Below are positions 53,935 through 63,247 of a stretch of 64,000 nucleotides of DNA, one piece after another. The notes under the pieces are model-generated. The model saw nothing but the letters and a program-made list of their open reading frames with translations, did no database searches and was not told the origin of the DNA. The position numbers and the translations under genes were made by a program. The DNA is from Pseudomonadales bacterium. Its GTDB lineage: Bacteria; Pseudomonadota; Gammaproteobacteria; Pseudomonadales; Azotimanducaceae. The stretch covers positions 3,162,001 to 3,226,000 of the forward strand of contig WLWP01000001.1 of assembly GCA_012103505.1 (NCBI GenBank), read 5' to 3'. The first letter of the stretch is position 1. Each line of letters begins with the position of its first letter.

Positions 53935-55629
53935 ATGTCGTACACGAAAGCGCTTCTCACGATCACATTTACGATGACGCTCTTAGCGTGCGGAAACACA
54001 CCTACCGATCCGGTTTCAGTAACTACCGGACAGCTTCAAGGCATCGAAGAAGATGGCCTCGAGTTTTATCGCAACATCCCGTACGCCGCTGCTCCGGTAG
54101 GCGATCTGCGCTGGCGAGCCCCACAAGCGGCACCTTCATGGCAAGGCATTCGTGACGCGGGCACCTTTGGACCCGCCTGTTGGCAAGATACTGCCGGTGG
54201 CAATGCGCAATTTATGGACCGGCTCAGTACTGGCTCGGGCATGGGCGGATTCACCTCTTGGATTTTGACAACATTTGCGGCTCTCGCTGAGCCCGAGGTC
54301 TCTGAAGATTGCCTATCCCTCAACGTGATGGCACCCGAGAATGCAGAGAACCTACCAGTAATGTTCTGGATACATGGCGGTGGTCACCAATTCGGATCAG
54401 GGGGTCAACTATACGAATCACCCAGCCTTACAAAGAAGGGTGTTGTGTTGGTGTCGATAAACTATCGACTCGGTATGTACGGATTCCTCGCCCATCCAGA
54501 ACTCGAACAAGAAGATCCACACGGCAGCAGCGGTAACTACGGCATGCTGGACCAAATAGCGGCGCTCGAGTGGGTACAAGAAAACATCGCCGCCTTTGGC
54601 GGTGACCCCAACAATGTCACAATCTTCGGAGAATCCGCTGGCGGCCATTCAGTCGGTCAGTTGCTAGCTTCACCACTAACCATAGGGCTTATCCATCGCG
54701 CCATAGCGCAAAGCGGTACCGGTTTTCAGCAATTCCAAGCGGTTCACGCTTCATACGAGCGAATGAGTGGCAACGATGCAGGGCGCCAGGTCGCAAAAGC
54801 GGCTGGTGTTAATGGTAACGACGAAATTGCAGCCTTGCGCGCAATGACACCAGAGGAGCTACGGCCTGTTGCCGTTGACGCAGTGATCAGCGGGACTTTT
54901 CATCCACAAATAGACGGCTATGTGTTGCCAAAACCAACCGCGCAAGTATTTGCCGATGGTGAGCAACTGGCCGTGCCACTAATCGTCGGTAGCAATGCCG
55001 ACGAAGGCTCAGTTCTATACTATCTTGGCCTATCGCCGGTCGATGGTGGACCTGAGGGCCAGCCTGAAACGGAAAGCGAATGGAATCAGCTGTTGGCTGA
55101 TCAGTTCGAAGACAACGCTGATGCTGTTGCGGCCGCCTACACTGTCGATCGCGATGTCGATGTACCAAAAGCAGCAGAACAACTCATGGGTGACAGTTGG
55201 TTCGGACGCCACGCTTTCTATATGGCTCAGCGACACAGCGCTGCTGGCAAACCAACCTATCTCTATTTCTACGAACGACACCCGCCAACTGAGAATCAAA
55301 CCGTCGGCGCAACCCATGCACTCGAAATATCCCATGTCTTCGGTGGCTATATCCCAATGTGGCCGCCTGACGAACGTGATGGCGAACTGGGCGAACAAAT
55401 GCAAGGCTTCTGGACTCAGTTCGCGCGAAGTGGTGACCCAAATAGAAGTGGTGACCCAAATAGCGGTGACTTACCAATCTGGCGAGAATTCACTGACCTG
55501 GAAGCACAAGAAATGGCTTTTGGGCATGAGCAAACCTATACCCGGAGGGTGGCTCGCGAAGATCGCTATCGAGCGATGGCTGGTCAATTCGCGGCTAGAG
55601 AAGCCAGCGCAGCAGCGGGCGGCGACTAG
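53935..55629 (+). CDS. Lipoprotein type-B carboxylesterase
   Basis: 564 residues. The signal ends at a lipobox Cys (TMTLLACGN), so the enzyme should be lipid-anchored in the envelope. Family marks are EDCLSLNVMAP, the oxyanion loop WIHGGGHQFG, the nucleophile elbow FGESAGGHS, a Glu in SNADEGSVL and the His in GATHALEISHVFG. It hydrolyses carboxylic esters of unknown type. Near the C-terminus the segment RSGDPN is duplicated. Its stop is one base away from the end of the convergent PhyH gene. Confidence 0.92.
   Translation: MSYTKALLTITFTMTLLACGNTPTDPVSVTTGQLQGIEEDGLEFYRNIPYAAAPVGDLRWRAPQAAPSWQGIRDAGTFGPACWQDTAGGNAQFMDRLSTGSGMGGFTSWILTTFAALAEPEVSEDCLSLNVMAPENAENLPVMFWIHGGGHQFGSGGQLYESPSLTKKGVVLVSINYRLGMYGFLAHPELEQEDPHGSSGNYGMLDQIAALEWVQENIAAFGGDPNNVTIFGESAGGHSVGQLLASPLTIGLIHRAIAQSGTGFQQFQAVHASYERMSGNDAGRQVAKAAGVNGNDEIAALRAMTPEELRPVAVDAVISGTFHPQIDGYVLPKPTAQVFADGEQLAVPLIVGSNADEGSVLYYLGLSPVDGGPEGQPETESEWNQLLADQFEDNADAVAAAYTVDRDVDVPKAAEQLMGDSWFGRHAFYMAQRHSAAGKPTYLYFYERHPPTENQTVGATHALEISHVFGGYIPMWPPDERDGELGEQMQGFWTQFARSGDPNRSGDPNSGDLPIWREFTDLEAQEMAFGHEQTYTRRVAREDRYRAMAGQFAAREASAAAGGD
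55427..55462 (+). repeat. Perfect 18-bp duplication in the carboxylesterase gene
   Basis: Two identical 18-base copies (55427-55444 and 55445-55462) code RSGDPN twice, followed by a partial third SGD. The duplication keeps the frame and lies on a probable surface loop near the C-terminus. Confidence 0.88.
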
Positions 55630-55630
55630 A

Positions 55631-56488
55631 CTATTTAGGGACCTCGTATTGCGGGCCAGTCTTCTCGCCGATTAACTCTGGTGGCGTGGGAAGTTGTTCC
55701 GGTGCTGGCCACAACACGGGCATCCCATCCCCTCGCATCATCTCGCCCACCTTGATCCCTTCGCGATCGAGTGGGTATGTTGGCCATTCCTTAACTCGGC
55801 GCGCAGCACTCGAGATGTAAACTACCGTAAAAGCACGTCGGGTCTGATTCGATGTGTTGGCTGCTGCTTGATGCACGGTCATGCCGTGATGCCAAATCAC
55901 CGAACCTGCTTCCACTTCAACAAACTGCGGCTCTCTACCCTGGAGGGCTGGATCTTGCAAAATGTCATAGGGTTCTGATTGATGCGTAATGTCTACAACG
56001 CGCAAAGATCCTGCCTTGTGCGATCCGGGGACATAGGCCATTGCACCGTGTTCGAGGCGAACATCCTGAAAAGGAATCCACGCGCTCACCAAGGGCTCAT
56101 CACCTATCGGCCAAAAAGTCTCGTCTTGGTGTGGCGTCGTTTCTCTACCACCGGGTTCTTTATATAACGCCTGATCTTGCCAAAGGCGTACGCTTGCAAC
56201 CCCTAAGAGCTGAGTCGCAATGCCCGCAAGACCAGTGTGACAACTCAGTAGCCGTACCCCCTCGTTCGTCTCCCACAGGCGCATACATTGGATGAAGGAC
56301 TGCTCATAAGTTGTCTTCTCAGCTATATCTCGCTGGTCATCCGCGGTTCGCTCTGCGACCTCTGCGTCGACAGCAGTAGCGTAGCGATCGAGCTCACTGG
56401 CTGTTAATACCTCTGGGGTTACCACAAAACCGTCCGCGCGGAACGAGGCGATAACCGAGTCTTCAAGCCTGATGGGGAATTCGTTCAT
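55631..56488 (-). CDS. Phytanoyl-CoA dioxygenase-family Fe(II)/2-oxoglutarate oxygenase
   Basis: 285 residues from ATG 56488 (MNEFPIRLEDSV), which starts exactly where the family begins; the longer open frame upstream only overlaps the sulfatase gene. The iron site shows His and Asp in TTPHQDETFWP and the distal His in WHHGMTVHQAAAN, followed by RRAFTVVYIS with the 2-oxoglutarate-binding Arg. It is a probable hydroxylase of a small molecule. It is the fourth gene of the operon that starts at 59688, 25 bp behind the sulfatase. Confidence 0.88.
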   Translation of the reverse strand: MNEFPIRLEDSVIASFRADGFVVTPEVLTASELDRYATAVDAEVAERTADDQRDIAEKTTYEQSFIQCMRLWETNEGVRLLSCHTGLAGIATQLLGVASVRLWQDQALYKEPGGRETTPHQDETFWPIGDEPLVSAWIPFQDVRLEHGAMAYVPGSHKAGSLRVVDITHQSEPYDILQDPALQGREPQFVEVEAGSVIWHHGMTVHQAAANTSNQTRRAFTVVYISSAARRVKEWPTYPLDREGIKVGEMMRGDGMPVLWPAPEQLPTPPELIGEKTGPQYEVPK

Positions 56489-56513
56489 ATCTTTAACCCA
56501 ATGTCCGACAGCG

Positions 56514-57908
56514 TCAGTGAAGGAGCGACCAGTCTGGTTCGCTCTCAGGATGGCTGAGTTCACCAAATGAATTTCGCACAACCCGGCGCTGGTCATCAAG
56601 CCAGTGTTTCCAAGCCGTGCAGGCCACCAACTCATCCTGGCGTTGTTTCTGATGGAGGCGGAGCTCCTCTTGCAGGCGCGCCTCAACTACATTTCCAGAA
56701 CCAGCCAAGTTTGTCATCTGTAACGGATCTTCCAGGAGATCATAAAGCTCAACCTTACCGTTTAACCACTCTGCATAAGTATATTGTTGGGTGCGTACGC
56801 CACGCCATTCGGCGCCATCTTGGAACCAATCAAACCATTTCGAAAAATTCATCAGAAATGCGCTATCAGAATCACTATCAGCACCCTGTAGTTGCGCAGC
56901 CCTGCTCACGCCTTCAACACTACGTGGTATCGGCACTCCCGCCAAATCGCATAAAGTTGGGAACCAATCCACCATAGACGTCACCGCATCTGTCCTACTA
57001 CCCGCTTGCAAAACACCCGGATAGCGAACGATACCTGGCACATGTATAGAGGCATCATACGGGTTTTTCTTTGACCACGGATTCACGCCTTGTGATCCAC
57101 CCTGAGTGCCATGGTCTGAGGCAAAAAGTACAATCGTATTGTCAGCCCGCCCAGTGCGGTCCAAATAGTCTAACAAATGACCCAACATTTCATCGACTGC
57201 AAGAACCATGGCCAGATAGTGCCGGTACATATCTTTACCAGCGACTTGCATAGACGCAGGCACGTTGCCCGGCATCTCTAGCTCGTCAGGGAGCATCTCG
57301 TAGAATTTCTTGGGCGCAAACTCAAACGGTGTGTAGTGTGGCGGATGCGGAGAGAGAAAAAGCAGAAATGGATCGTCCCCGGCTGCGTCCATAAACTCGA
57401 TGCCATAGTTCATCAGACCGTCGGTCTCGTAGCCATCCCACCGCTCGTAATTCCAATCATCTTTGTGCACAAAACCATCAAAGTAGACCATATGCTGGTT
57501 GTAAGCCCGCCAGTACTGAAATCCGAGTCGATCTCTGCCTTCGGGTACCCAATCTGGATGCTGTGGCATGCGGTCGAGTGCAGGCCACAAACCTGTGTGC
57601 AAATGCCATTTGCCAACCCAGGCTGTTTTGTATCCCTGATGTGCAAAAGCATCTGCAATCGAGATTTCTGAGTGCCGCGTTCGAGTCGTATTGATGAGAT
57701 GGCCTGTGGTCTGCGGATACCGCCCGGTCACCAACATAGCTCGCGCTGGTGTGCAAACGGGGCAGTTGGAGATTGCTTGGGTGAGCAAGGTGCCTTCTGA
57801 TGCTAACCGATCGATATTGGGCGTCTCAATCTGCGTTTCTCCGAACAACGGCAGAGACAGCGCTCGGAGTTGGTCTGGGAACAGTACAACGACGTTGGGT
57901 TGCGACAT
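56514..57908 (-). CDS. Type I sulfatase
   Basis: 464 residues, no signal peptide, so probably cytoplasmic. The formylglycine signature is CTPARAMLVTGRYP near residue 52, with Cys as the modified residue. VVVLFPDQLR supplies the first metal-binding Asp, GKWHLH follows, and ASDHGTQGG carries the second metal Asp-His. It removes sulfate from an ester; the length and the DQLR start resemble choline-sulfatase or small-molecule arylsulfatase relatives. It begins 2 bp after the nucleoside hydrolase stop. A formylglycine-generating enzyme is needed but not in the window. Confidence 0.92.
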   Translation of the reverse strand: MSQPNVVVLFPDQLRALSLPLFGETQIETPNIDRLASEGTLLTQAISNCPVCTPARAMLVTGRYPQTTGHLINTTRTRHSEISIADAFAHQGYKTAWVGKWHLHTGLWPALDRMPQHPDWVPEGRDRLGFQYWRAYNQHMVYFDGFVHKDDWNYERWDGYETDGLMNYGIEFMDAAGDDPFLLFLSPHPPHYTPFEFAPKKFYEMLPDELEMPGNVPASMQVAGKDMYRHYLAMVLAVDEMLGHLLDYLDRTGRADNTIVLFASDHGTQGGSQGVNPWSKKNPYDASIHVPGIVRYPGVLQAGSRTDAVTSMVDWFPTLCDLAGVPIPRSVEGVSRAAQLQGADSDSDSAFLMNFSKWFDWFQDGAEWRGVRTQQYTYAEWLNGKVELYDLLEDPLQMTNLAGSGNVVEARLQEELRLHQKQRQDELVACTAWKHWLDDQRRVVRNSFGELSHPESEPDWSLLH

Positions 57909-57910
57909 GC

Positions 57911-58819
57911 TTAGGAAACCAATCGTTCTGTTAACAAATCTAGAAACGCATCTTTGTCACGCCAAGCCATTGCACAAGCAACTGGCTCGCCTGCCTCATC
58001 GATGATGGTTTTGCCGTCTGGCGTCACAACAATTGGGAGTGTTTCCATTTCGACAAACTCCGTACTGAAGGCTAGATAGACCGCTACGGAGTCATACAAC
58101 ACAGAGCTTTGCTCTCGAGGGTTTATATCTTTCAATAACGGCCAGTCCTTTACCGCTTCAAACCACTGAAGGTGGTTGTCGATCGAGATGGAACTACTAA
58201 TACTCTCCTCAGCTGCGTCGAACACGCTGGCAAAACGATCACCTTGCAACATGACCGTGCCACAAGTATCAAGCGGAGTAATAATCTTCTCCCATGACGC
58301 CGAAAAAACTGCTCGGCACGCCAGCGCATGCTGTTTGACGTTGTATTCGCGCATCGGCTTCGGCGCATCTAGATACCCTTTCCTTATGCTGCCATGCATC
58401 CCGATGAAACGAGCGTTGTTGGTGATTTCCGGCTCACGAGAAAGTGCTGCTGCTATGTTTGGCAGAGGACCGATGCAGACGAGTGAAATCGTTTCGTCCG
58501 ATTCCATGATTGTCTCGCACATAGCGCCGACTCCATCCCGGAGCACAGTACCGGCATACTCGCTCAACTCATAATCCCCAAGCCAGCTATCGTGGGTATG
58601 TGGAGTTTCGTCTAGCGGAATGCCTATCCCAATACTGATGTCTTCGCGACCCATCATTGCGAGTATTTTGGCGACGATACGCGCGCGGTAAACCGTATCC
58701 CCAGTCGTCGTGGTAATTAGCTTCACGTCAAGTTCGGGACAACGCAGAAGAAAAACGAGTGCCCAAACATCATCAACATCAAAGCCAATATCCGTATCGA
58801 GAATAACAGGTATACCCAC
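57911..58819 (-). CDS. Inosine/uridine-preferring nucleoside hydrolase-family protein
   Basis: 302 residues. The calcium-binding N-terminus reads DTDIGFDVDDVWAL, the variant DTDIGxDVDD of the family. Other parts are ICIGPLPNIAAAL, EYNVKQHALACRAVF (the usual Asp after NV is not present here) and LYDSVAVYLAF, where Asp completes the metal site. The family cleaves N-glycosidic bonds of ribonucleosides or other ribosyl compounds. It sits between the homocysteine methyltransferase-like gene (2 bp gap) and the sulfatase (2 bp gap), which is an unusual company for a salvage enzyme. Confidence 0.87.
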   Translation of the reverse strand: MGIPVILDTDIGFDVDDVWALVFLLRCPELDVKLITTTTGDTVYRARIVAKILAMMGREDISIGIGIPLDETPHTHDSWLGDYELSEYAGTVLRDGVGAMCETIMESDETISLVCIGPLPNIAAALSREPEITNNARFIGMHGSIRKGYLDAPKPMREYNVKQHALACRAVFSASWEKIITPLDTCGTVMLQGDRFASVFDAAEESISSSISIDNHLQWFEAVKDWPLLKDINPREQSSVLYDSVAVYLAFSTEFVEMETLPIVVTPDGKTIIDEAGEPVACAMAWRDKDAFLDLLTERLVS

Positions 58820-58821
58820 GC

Positions 58822-59688
58822 TTAAACTCCCGCTGCTAATGCTTGAATGTAGTCAGGTCCGATACCACAGCAACCACCAATGATCGTAGCACCCTGATGG
58901 CGCCATTCATGGGCGAACCCGACAAAGTCTTCTACTGCCAATTCCCGATACCCTGCGGATACTTCGTTATCAAGTGTCCAGTCCTTAGGGATATGTAGCA
59001 AGTTGGGATAGACACCGATAGGCTTATCCGTCAGCGCCCGCAACTGCCCGAGAGCTGGCGTAATCGATTCCGGAGTGGAACAGTTAAACAAGTATGCTTC
59101 GGGATTGAACGGTGTCAGCGCCGCAAAGGCAGCAGCAATACTCTCACCGCTACGCAAACCCGATCCCGGCTCTTCGGCAAGCGTCCAAGCGACCCAGAAA
59201 GGCTTGCCAGATTCCAATGCTGCCTGGGAGGCATTGCACGCTTCTCGCACACACGCCATGGTTTCGCAGACATAGAGATCAACGTACGGATTTAGCGTTT
59301 CAGTGAGCGACCGGTAGATTGGCAGGGCGTCTTCGTCCGCAGGTGCCAGATCATAGCGATAGCTTTCATCTAACGGTGGCAAGGAACCCGCCACCTTGAC
59401 TTGTCCATCAAATTCGTCGGCGACACGACGAGCTATTTCGCCAGCAACCTTTGTGTAACGTAAGTACTCGTTTGCCAGTCCCGCCTTTTCGAGGTAGCTC
59501 GGGATCGTGGAATACGAATTAGTAATAATGACGCGGGCCCCGGCCTTAACATAGTCACGGTGTACTTCGGCGACAGTCTCTGGGTCATCCACCAACGCCT
59601 GGGCCGACCATAAGCCATCTTTACTGGTGACACCTCGAGCAATGAGTTCAACACCCATACCCCCATCAAGAATTGTCAGCTCCGTCAT
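58822..59688 (-). CDS. Homocysteine S-methyltransferase-family protein
   Basis: 288 residues. A beta-alpha barrel with ILDGGMGVELIARG at the N-terminus, VIITNSYSTIPSYL, the first zinc Cys in LFNCSTPESI and the zinc pair in TIIGGCCGIGPDYI. Such enzymes move a methyl group from S-methylmethionine, betaine or related donors to homocysteine or another thiol/selenol. The N-terminal half differs enough from MmuM that the donor cannot be named. It is the first gene of the four-gene operon and is 191 bp from the divergent PhoD start, with the promoter region of both in between. Confidence 0.87.
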   Translation of the reverse strand: MTELTILDGGMGVELIARGVTSKDGLWSAQALVDDPETVAEVHRDYVKAGARVIITNSYSTIPSYLEKAGLANEYLRYTKVAGEIARRVADEFDGQVKVAGSLPPLDESYRYDLAPADEDALPIYRSLTETLNPYVDLYVCETMACVREACNASQAALESGKPFWVAWTLAEEPGSGLRSGESIAAAFAALTPFNPEAYLFNCSTPESITPALGQLRALTDKPIGVYPNLLHIPKDWTLDNEVSAGYRELAVEDFVGFAHEWRHQGATIIGGCCGIGPDYIQALAAGV

Positions 59689-59879
59689 TGGTTAGTCTCC
59701 GCTAAATTTTTTCACATCGATGATCTCCACGATTGATCCCGACGTGTGCAGCGGCGAACTATGCCATAAAATACGTTACGGGCAGAGCGAAGAACGCTTG
59801 CCATTTAGCCGCGATCGTATGTAGAGAAGCGTCCCCAGCACTCTTCCCATACCACCCCTTTCCATACGAGGTCTTGGAT

Positions 59880-61526
59880 ATGAAGGCACGAAGCACAAGA
59901 CGCCACTTTCTGGCTGGCAGCCTCGCGGCTGCAGCCGCTCAAGCATCCGGTAACACCGCTCAACCAAATACAGAATGGTCCGGTGGTCGCGTTCAGCACT
60001 TGATACCCGTCGCCAATCACACCGAGATTCAGCTGAAGGTAATTTTTCGAGAAACGCAGTCCGCACCTAATTTGCGCGTCGGTGACAAGTTCGTGCAGGG
60101 AGTGCCGGGTGACACTGAACAAACCGGCTGGACGTTCCACAGCACTGAACTGAATCCGGATACCGTATATGAACTTTCCCTTTGGGATGGGCAGGGGCGA
60201 TCCGCAAAGCGGCTCAGCGACCCGTGGCCTTTGAAGACGTTTCCACATCCCAATGCCAAGAAGGAACACGCTCGACTGTTGGTTTATACCTGCGCTGGCG
60301 GCCATCCTCTAATGTCCGAGGGGGAAGGATCGAGCTTCCTGCCCATGGCGACCCGACGCGCACTCTTAGATCGGGGCCTCTCGTTTCAGCCAGACGCTGT
60401 GATCGCAATCGGTGATCAAATCTATTGGGATCAACGAACGATTCTCGATTCAACTTCTGATTTGCGGCGAGAGCGGGGACTTGCGGTCTACGAGAAAGCT
60501 GGCCTTTTAGACCGAACTCTGGCCGCCGCCGGGACCAGAAACGAAGACGTCCTTAAGCTCGTTGCTGGACAACAAATACAACCTTTGTACGGCGTCAGCC
60601 TGCGGTCTACACCGGCGTACTTTATCAACGATGATCACGACTATTTCGAGAACGACGAGGCAACCAGACGCTTCGTCACACTACCGCCATACAACTACCA
60701 AATTCGCTTTAGCGACTACGTACGCAATCTCTACCTACCGAATTACCTCGCTGACCCGGGACGATCCAAACCGATATCCGGGGATCGTTCTGACGGCAGC
60801 AACTCAAGCTTTGGTACTTTGCGGTGGGGGAATTTGTTAGAAGTTTTGATGTACGACTGCGCAGGGCACCTCAGCCTAAAGGGAGAAAATGCTGGCTTGA
60901 TCCCAGGCAACGTAGAACGGTGGCTGCAGGCTCGTACCGCCAATTCTGATATTCGCCAGCTTCTGCACATACCTTCTCACCCGATGGGTTGGAGTGCTGG
61001 CAAGTGGCGGGAATGGTACCCCGATGTTGCCAACACGGGGGATGATGGCGAACAAATTGCTCAAATAGGTACAGAAGGTAAACAGTTTCGTCTAACGACA
61101 GATAAGCCGAAGTTCATGTGGCAAAAGGGCTGGTGGCTACAACACCAACGACTATTGCAGGCCCTAAGTGAACAAACCAAGCGCGCACCGGTCATGATGA
61201 GCGGTGATCTACACGCGACAGGCCATGCCCAAATCACGAGATCGGGCAACCTCAACCTCGCGGCAAATCCAGTTAACACGATGATTACAGGTCCCTTAGG
61301 GACAGGTACCTACTGGCCTTCCCGAGCCCGTGGAATAATGCCCACATCCGCGATCGGATTAGAACTCACCGACCAAGCCCCAATCCAAGAAAAAAACGGT
61401 TTCACGATAGTCGATGCGTATCCTGATCATCTACGGGTTCGTCTGTTTGCCTGGCGACGAGAAACGAACCAAACAAGCGAGATCGAGAGCCTAGCGCCAT
61501 ATCACGACACCATTATCACGCGCTAA
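59880..61526 (+). CDS. Tat-exported PhoD-like alkaline phosphatase/phosphodiesterase
   Basis: 548 residues from ATG 59880, which gives a twin-arginine signal (STRRHFLAGSLAAAAA); the longer open frame upstream is not used. After an N-terminal fibronectin-like domain the metallophosphatase core has AIGDQIYWDQ, FINDDHDYFEND and MSGDLHATGHA, which hold the iron and calcium ligands of PhoD-type enzymes. It should hydrolyse phosphomonoesters or phosphodiesters in the periplasm after folded export. The stop overlaps the convergent VanZ-like gene by 4 nt (CTAA). No Pho box was recognised upstream. Confidence 0.88.
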   Translation: MKARSTRRHFLAGSLAAAAAQASGNTAQPNTEWSGGRVQHLIPVANHTEIQLKVIFRETQSAPNLRVGDKFVQGVPGDTEQTGWTFHSTELNPDTVYELSLWDGQGRSAKRLSDPWPLKTFPHPNAKKEHARLLVYTCAGGHPLMSEGEGSSFLPMATRRALLDRGLSFQPDAVIAIGDQIYWDQRTILDSTSDLRRERGLAVYEKAGLLDRTLAAAGTRNEDVLKLVAGQQIQPLYGVSLRSTPAYFINDDHDYFENDEATRRFVTLPPYNYQIRFSDYVRNLYLPNYLADPGRSKPISGDRSDGSNSSFGTLRWGNLLEVLMYDCAGHLSLKGENAGLIPGNVERWLQARTANSDIRQLLHIPSHPMGWSAGKWREWYPDVANTGDDGEQIAQIGTEGKQFRLTTDKPKFMWQKGWWLQHQRLLQALSEQTKRAPVMMSGDLHATGHAQITRSGNLNLAANPVNTMITGPLGTGTYWPSRARGIMPTSAIGLELTDQAPIQEKNGFTIVDAYPDHLRVRLFAWRRETNQTSEIESLAPYHDTIITR

Positions 61527-62074
61527 GAACGCCTCACAACTCGTCGAAGCCAAGTCACGCACGCGCTCGCCGATACTGCCGCTGTCGCAGCCAGAAAGTT
61601 GAAGAGCATGTCGATGGGATCAAACACTCTGCTTGGAATGAACCATTGCACGCATTCGTCGAGCACGCCCAACAGACTTGTGATGACGATCGTCATCAAC
61701 GCCACATACCGAGCCGTTCCGCCAGCCTCTCGTCGTTCGAGCAAGGCTTCATAGATGAACAGCGCGAGAACACTGTATTCGATCAGATGTGACCGAGCTT
61801 CAGGCGTCACCATACGACCTACAACGATCAGATAAGTCGCCGCAACACCAATCCCAAGAGCTATCTCCCAACCCCTCGGCCGAAAGCGCAAGCCCTGTAC
61901 AACGATCGATGTGGCGACAAGGATCAGACCTGTTGAGAAAGTGAGCTGCAAGAGTCCTCTTTCGCGTAACTCACCAGCCAGAGATTGCGCCCATCCCATT
62001 GAAAGGACAATTCCACCGATGATAACGGCCACCCAGATCCAGAGTCGACGTTCTCGCGCCGAATGGAATGTCAT
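61523..62074 (-). CDS. VanZ-like family membrane protein
   Basis: 183 residues with about five membrane helices. The family signature is visible as RSHLIEYSVLALFIYEAL followed by LLGVLDECVQWFIPSRVFDPIDMLFNFLAA. VanZ-like proteins are widespread membrane proteins of unclear role; the resistance function of the namesake (teicoplanin) does not apply to a Gram-negative cell in any obvious way. It lies 7 bp after the FtsX-type permease gene and may be cotranscribed with it. Confidence 0.87.
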   Translation of the reverse strand: MTFHSARERRLWIWVAVIIGGIVLSMGWAQSLAGELRERGLLQLTFSTGLILVATSIVVQGLRFRPRGWEIALGIGVAATYLIVVGRMVTPEARSHLIEYSVLALFIYEALLERREAGGTARYVALMTIVITSLLGVLDECVQWFIPSRVFDPIDMLFNFLAATAAVSASACVTWLRRVVRRS

Positions 62075-62081
62075 CTGGAGG

Positions 62082-63245
62082 TTATTCGCCCCGTAGTGCA
62101 GTCGTTATCGGTAAGCGAGCTGCTCGTATGGCCGGGAACGCGCCGCCTACAATACCTAGAACCAACGCCCACGTTACGCCCATCTGTAAAAGGTCTGGCG
62201 TGACTGCAAAGTCGAAAGCCACTTGCGAGAAGGAGGCATTATTTAACGTTGACGCCGAGTAGCCATCAAATGCGAGCCATACTAGTCCGCCCCCCAACAA
62301 TCCGCCCAGTAATGCCAATGTAATGGCTTCAATCATGACTGAAAACACCACCGGTGCGCTGCCAAAGCCAAGAGCTCGTAGTGTAGCAATCTCAACTGTA
62401 CGAGCACTGACCGCCGAATACATCGTGTTGAGCGCAGCAAAAACTGCACCGATCGCCATGATGACGCCCACCGCCTGGCCAAAGCTGTTTATTAGTGTCG
62501 CTCGAGCTTCAGCTTGGGCAGCATAGTGGTCAGCCTCTGAGCGCGCCGTTAAATCGAAGCGTGGATCTGCCTGCAGACGATCATCCAACGCGGTCACTGC
62601 ATCTACAGATTCCATTTGAACTCGCATCGTTGTTGCAAATCCACCCCGCCGGAATGCGGCTTGGACTCCGGCAAGGTCAGCCCAAATTTCCGATCCATAA
62701 GCAGAGCCACCCGCATCGAAATGGCCGACAACAAGCCAAGTTTGATCTCTAACGGGCACCTCGTCTCCAATCTGCAAGCCAGAAAACTGTTGTACAGCTT
62801 GCACCCCGACTACGACCTCAGAACGGCCTGGTTCGAAGTTGCGCCCAGCGACTATCTGGATTTCCGGGCGTACAGCGAAACTGTCTTGCTCTACCCCCCG
62901 GACAACAACATTCGCATCGATGTCTGTGCCGATCTTGCGCAAGTCGACGACAACATACAGTTCACCACTCCCAACGACGACGCCTTCCATCGCACTAATG
63001 ATCGCTCGTTGATCCACTGTCAACGAACCATTCATCTCACTGGTTGTACCATCTCGCATGATAATCGCCCGATCCGGTTTGCCAGCACTCTCCAACGCTT
63101 TGGTAAACCCAGTCGCCATCGATAACAGGCCAACTAACACAGCCACCACGCCAGCAATACCAACAATGATAACGGACGAAGAGCCTAGTCGACTTGGTAG
63201 GTTAAGCAGATTGAGAAGGGTTATTTCTTTGATCTGAGACAGCAT
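62082..63245 (-). CDS. MacB/FtsX-type ABC transporter permease
   Basis: 387 residues with the MacB plan: one N-terminal helix (about 20-45), a large periplasmic domain (about 50-255) and three C-terminal helices with the FtsX core (TVEIATLRALGFGSAPVVFSVMIEA, then LPITTALRGE). Such permeases work with an ATPase and often a membrane-fusion protein in mechanotransmission, lipoprotein release or efflux. It begins 2 bp after the second permease gene (63248), so the two form a heterodimer-type pair. The ATPase gene should lie upstream, beyond the window edge. Confidence 0.9.
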   Translation of the reverse strand: MLSQIKEITLLNLLNLPSRLGSSSVIIVGIAGVVAVLVGLLSMATGFTKALESAGKPDRAIIMRDGTTSEMNGSLTVDQRAIISAMEGVVVGSGELYVVVDLRKIGTDIDANVVVRGVEQDSFAVRPEIQIVAGRNFEPGRSEVVVGVQAVQQFSGLQIGDEVPVRDQTWLVVGHFDAGGSAYGSEIWADLAGVQAAFRRGGFATTMRVQMESVDAVTALDDRLQADPRFDLTARSEADHYAAQAEARATLINSFGQAVGVIMAIGAVFAALNTMYSAVSARTVEIATLRALGFGSAPVVFSVMIEAITLALLGGLLGGGLVWLAFDGYSASTLNNASFSQVAFDFAVTPDLLQMGVTWALVLGIVGGAFPAIRAARLPITTALRGE

Positions 63246-63247
63246 GC

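Noticed and set aside
56489..56686. N-terminal extension of the PhyH-like protein into the sulfatase gene
   Set aside because: The extension is a shadow of the sulfatase end; the family begins at MNEFPIRL (56488).
59733..59879. N-terminal extension of the PhoD-like protein to 59733
   Set aside because: The twin-arginine signal beginning at ATG 59880 must be N-terminal to work.
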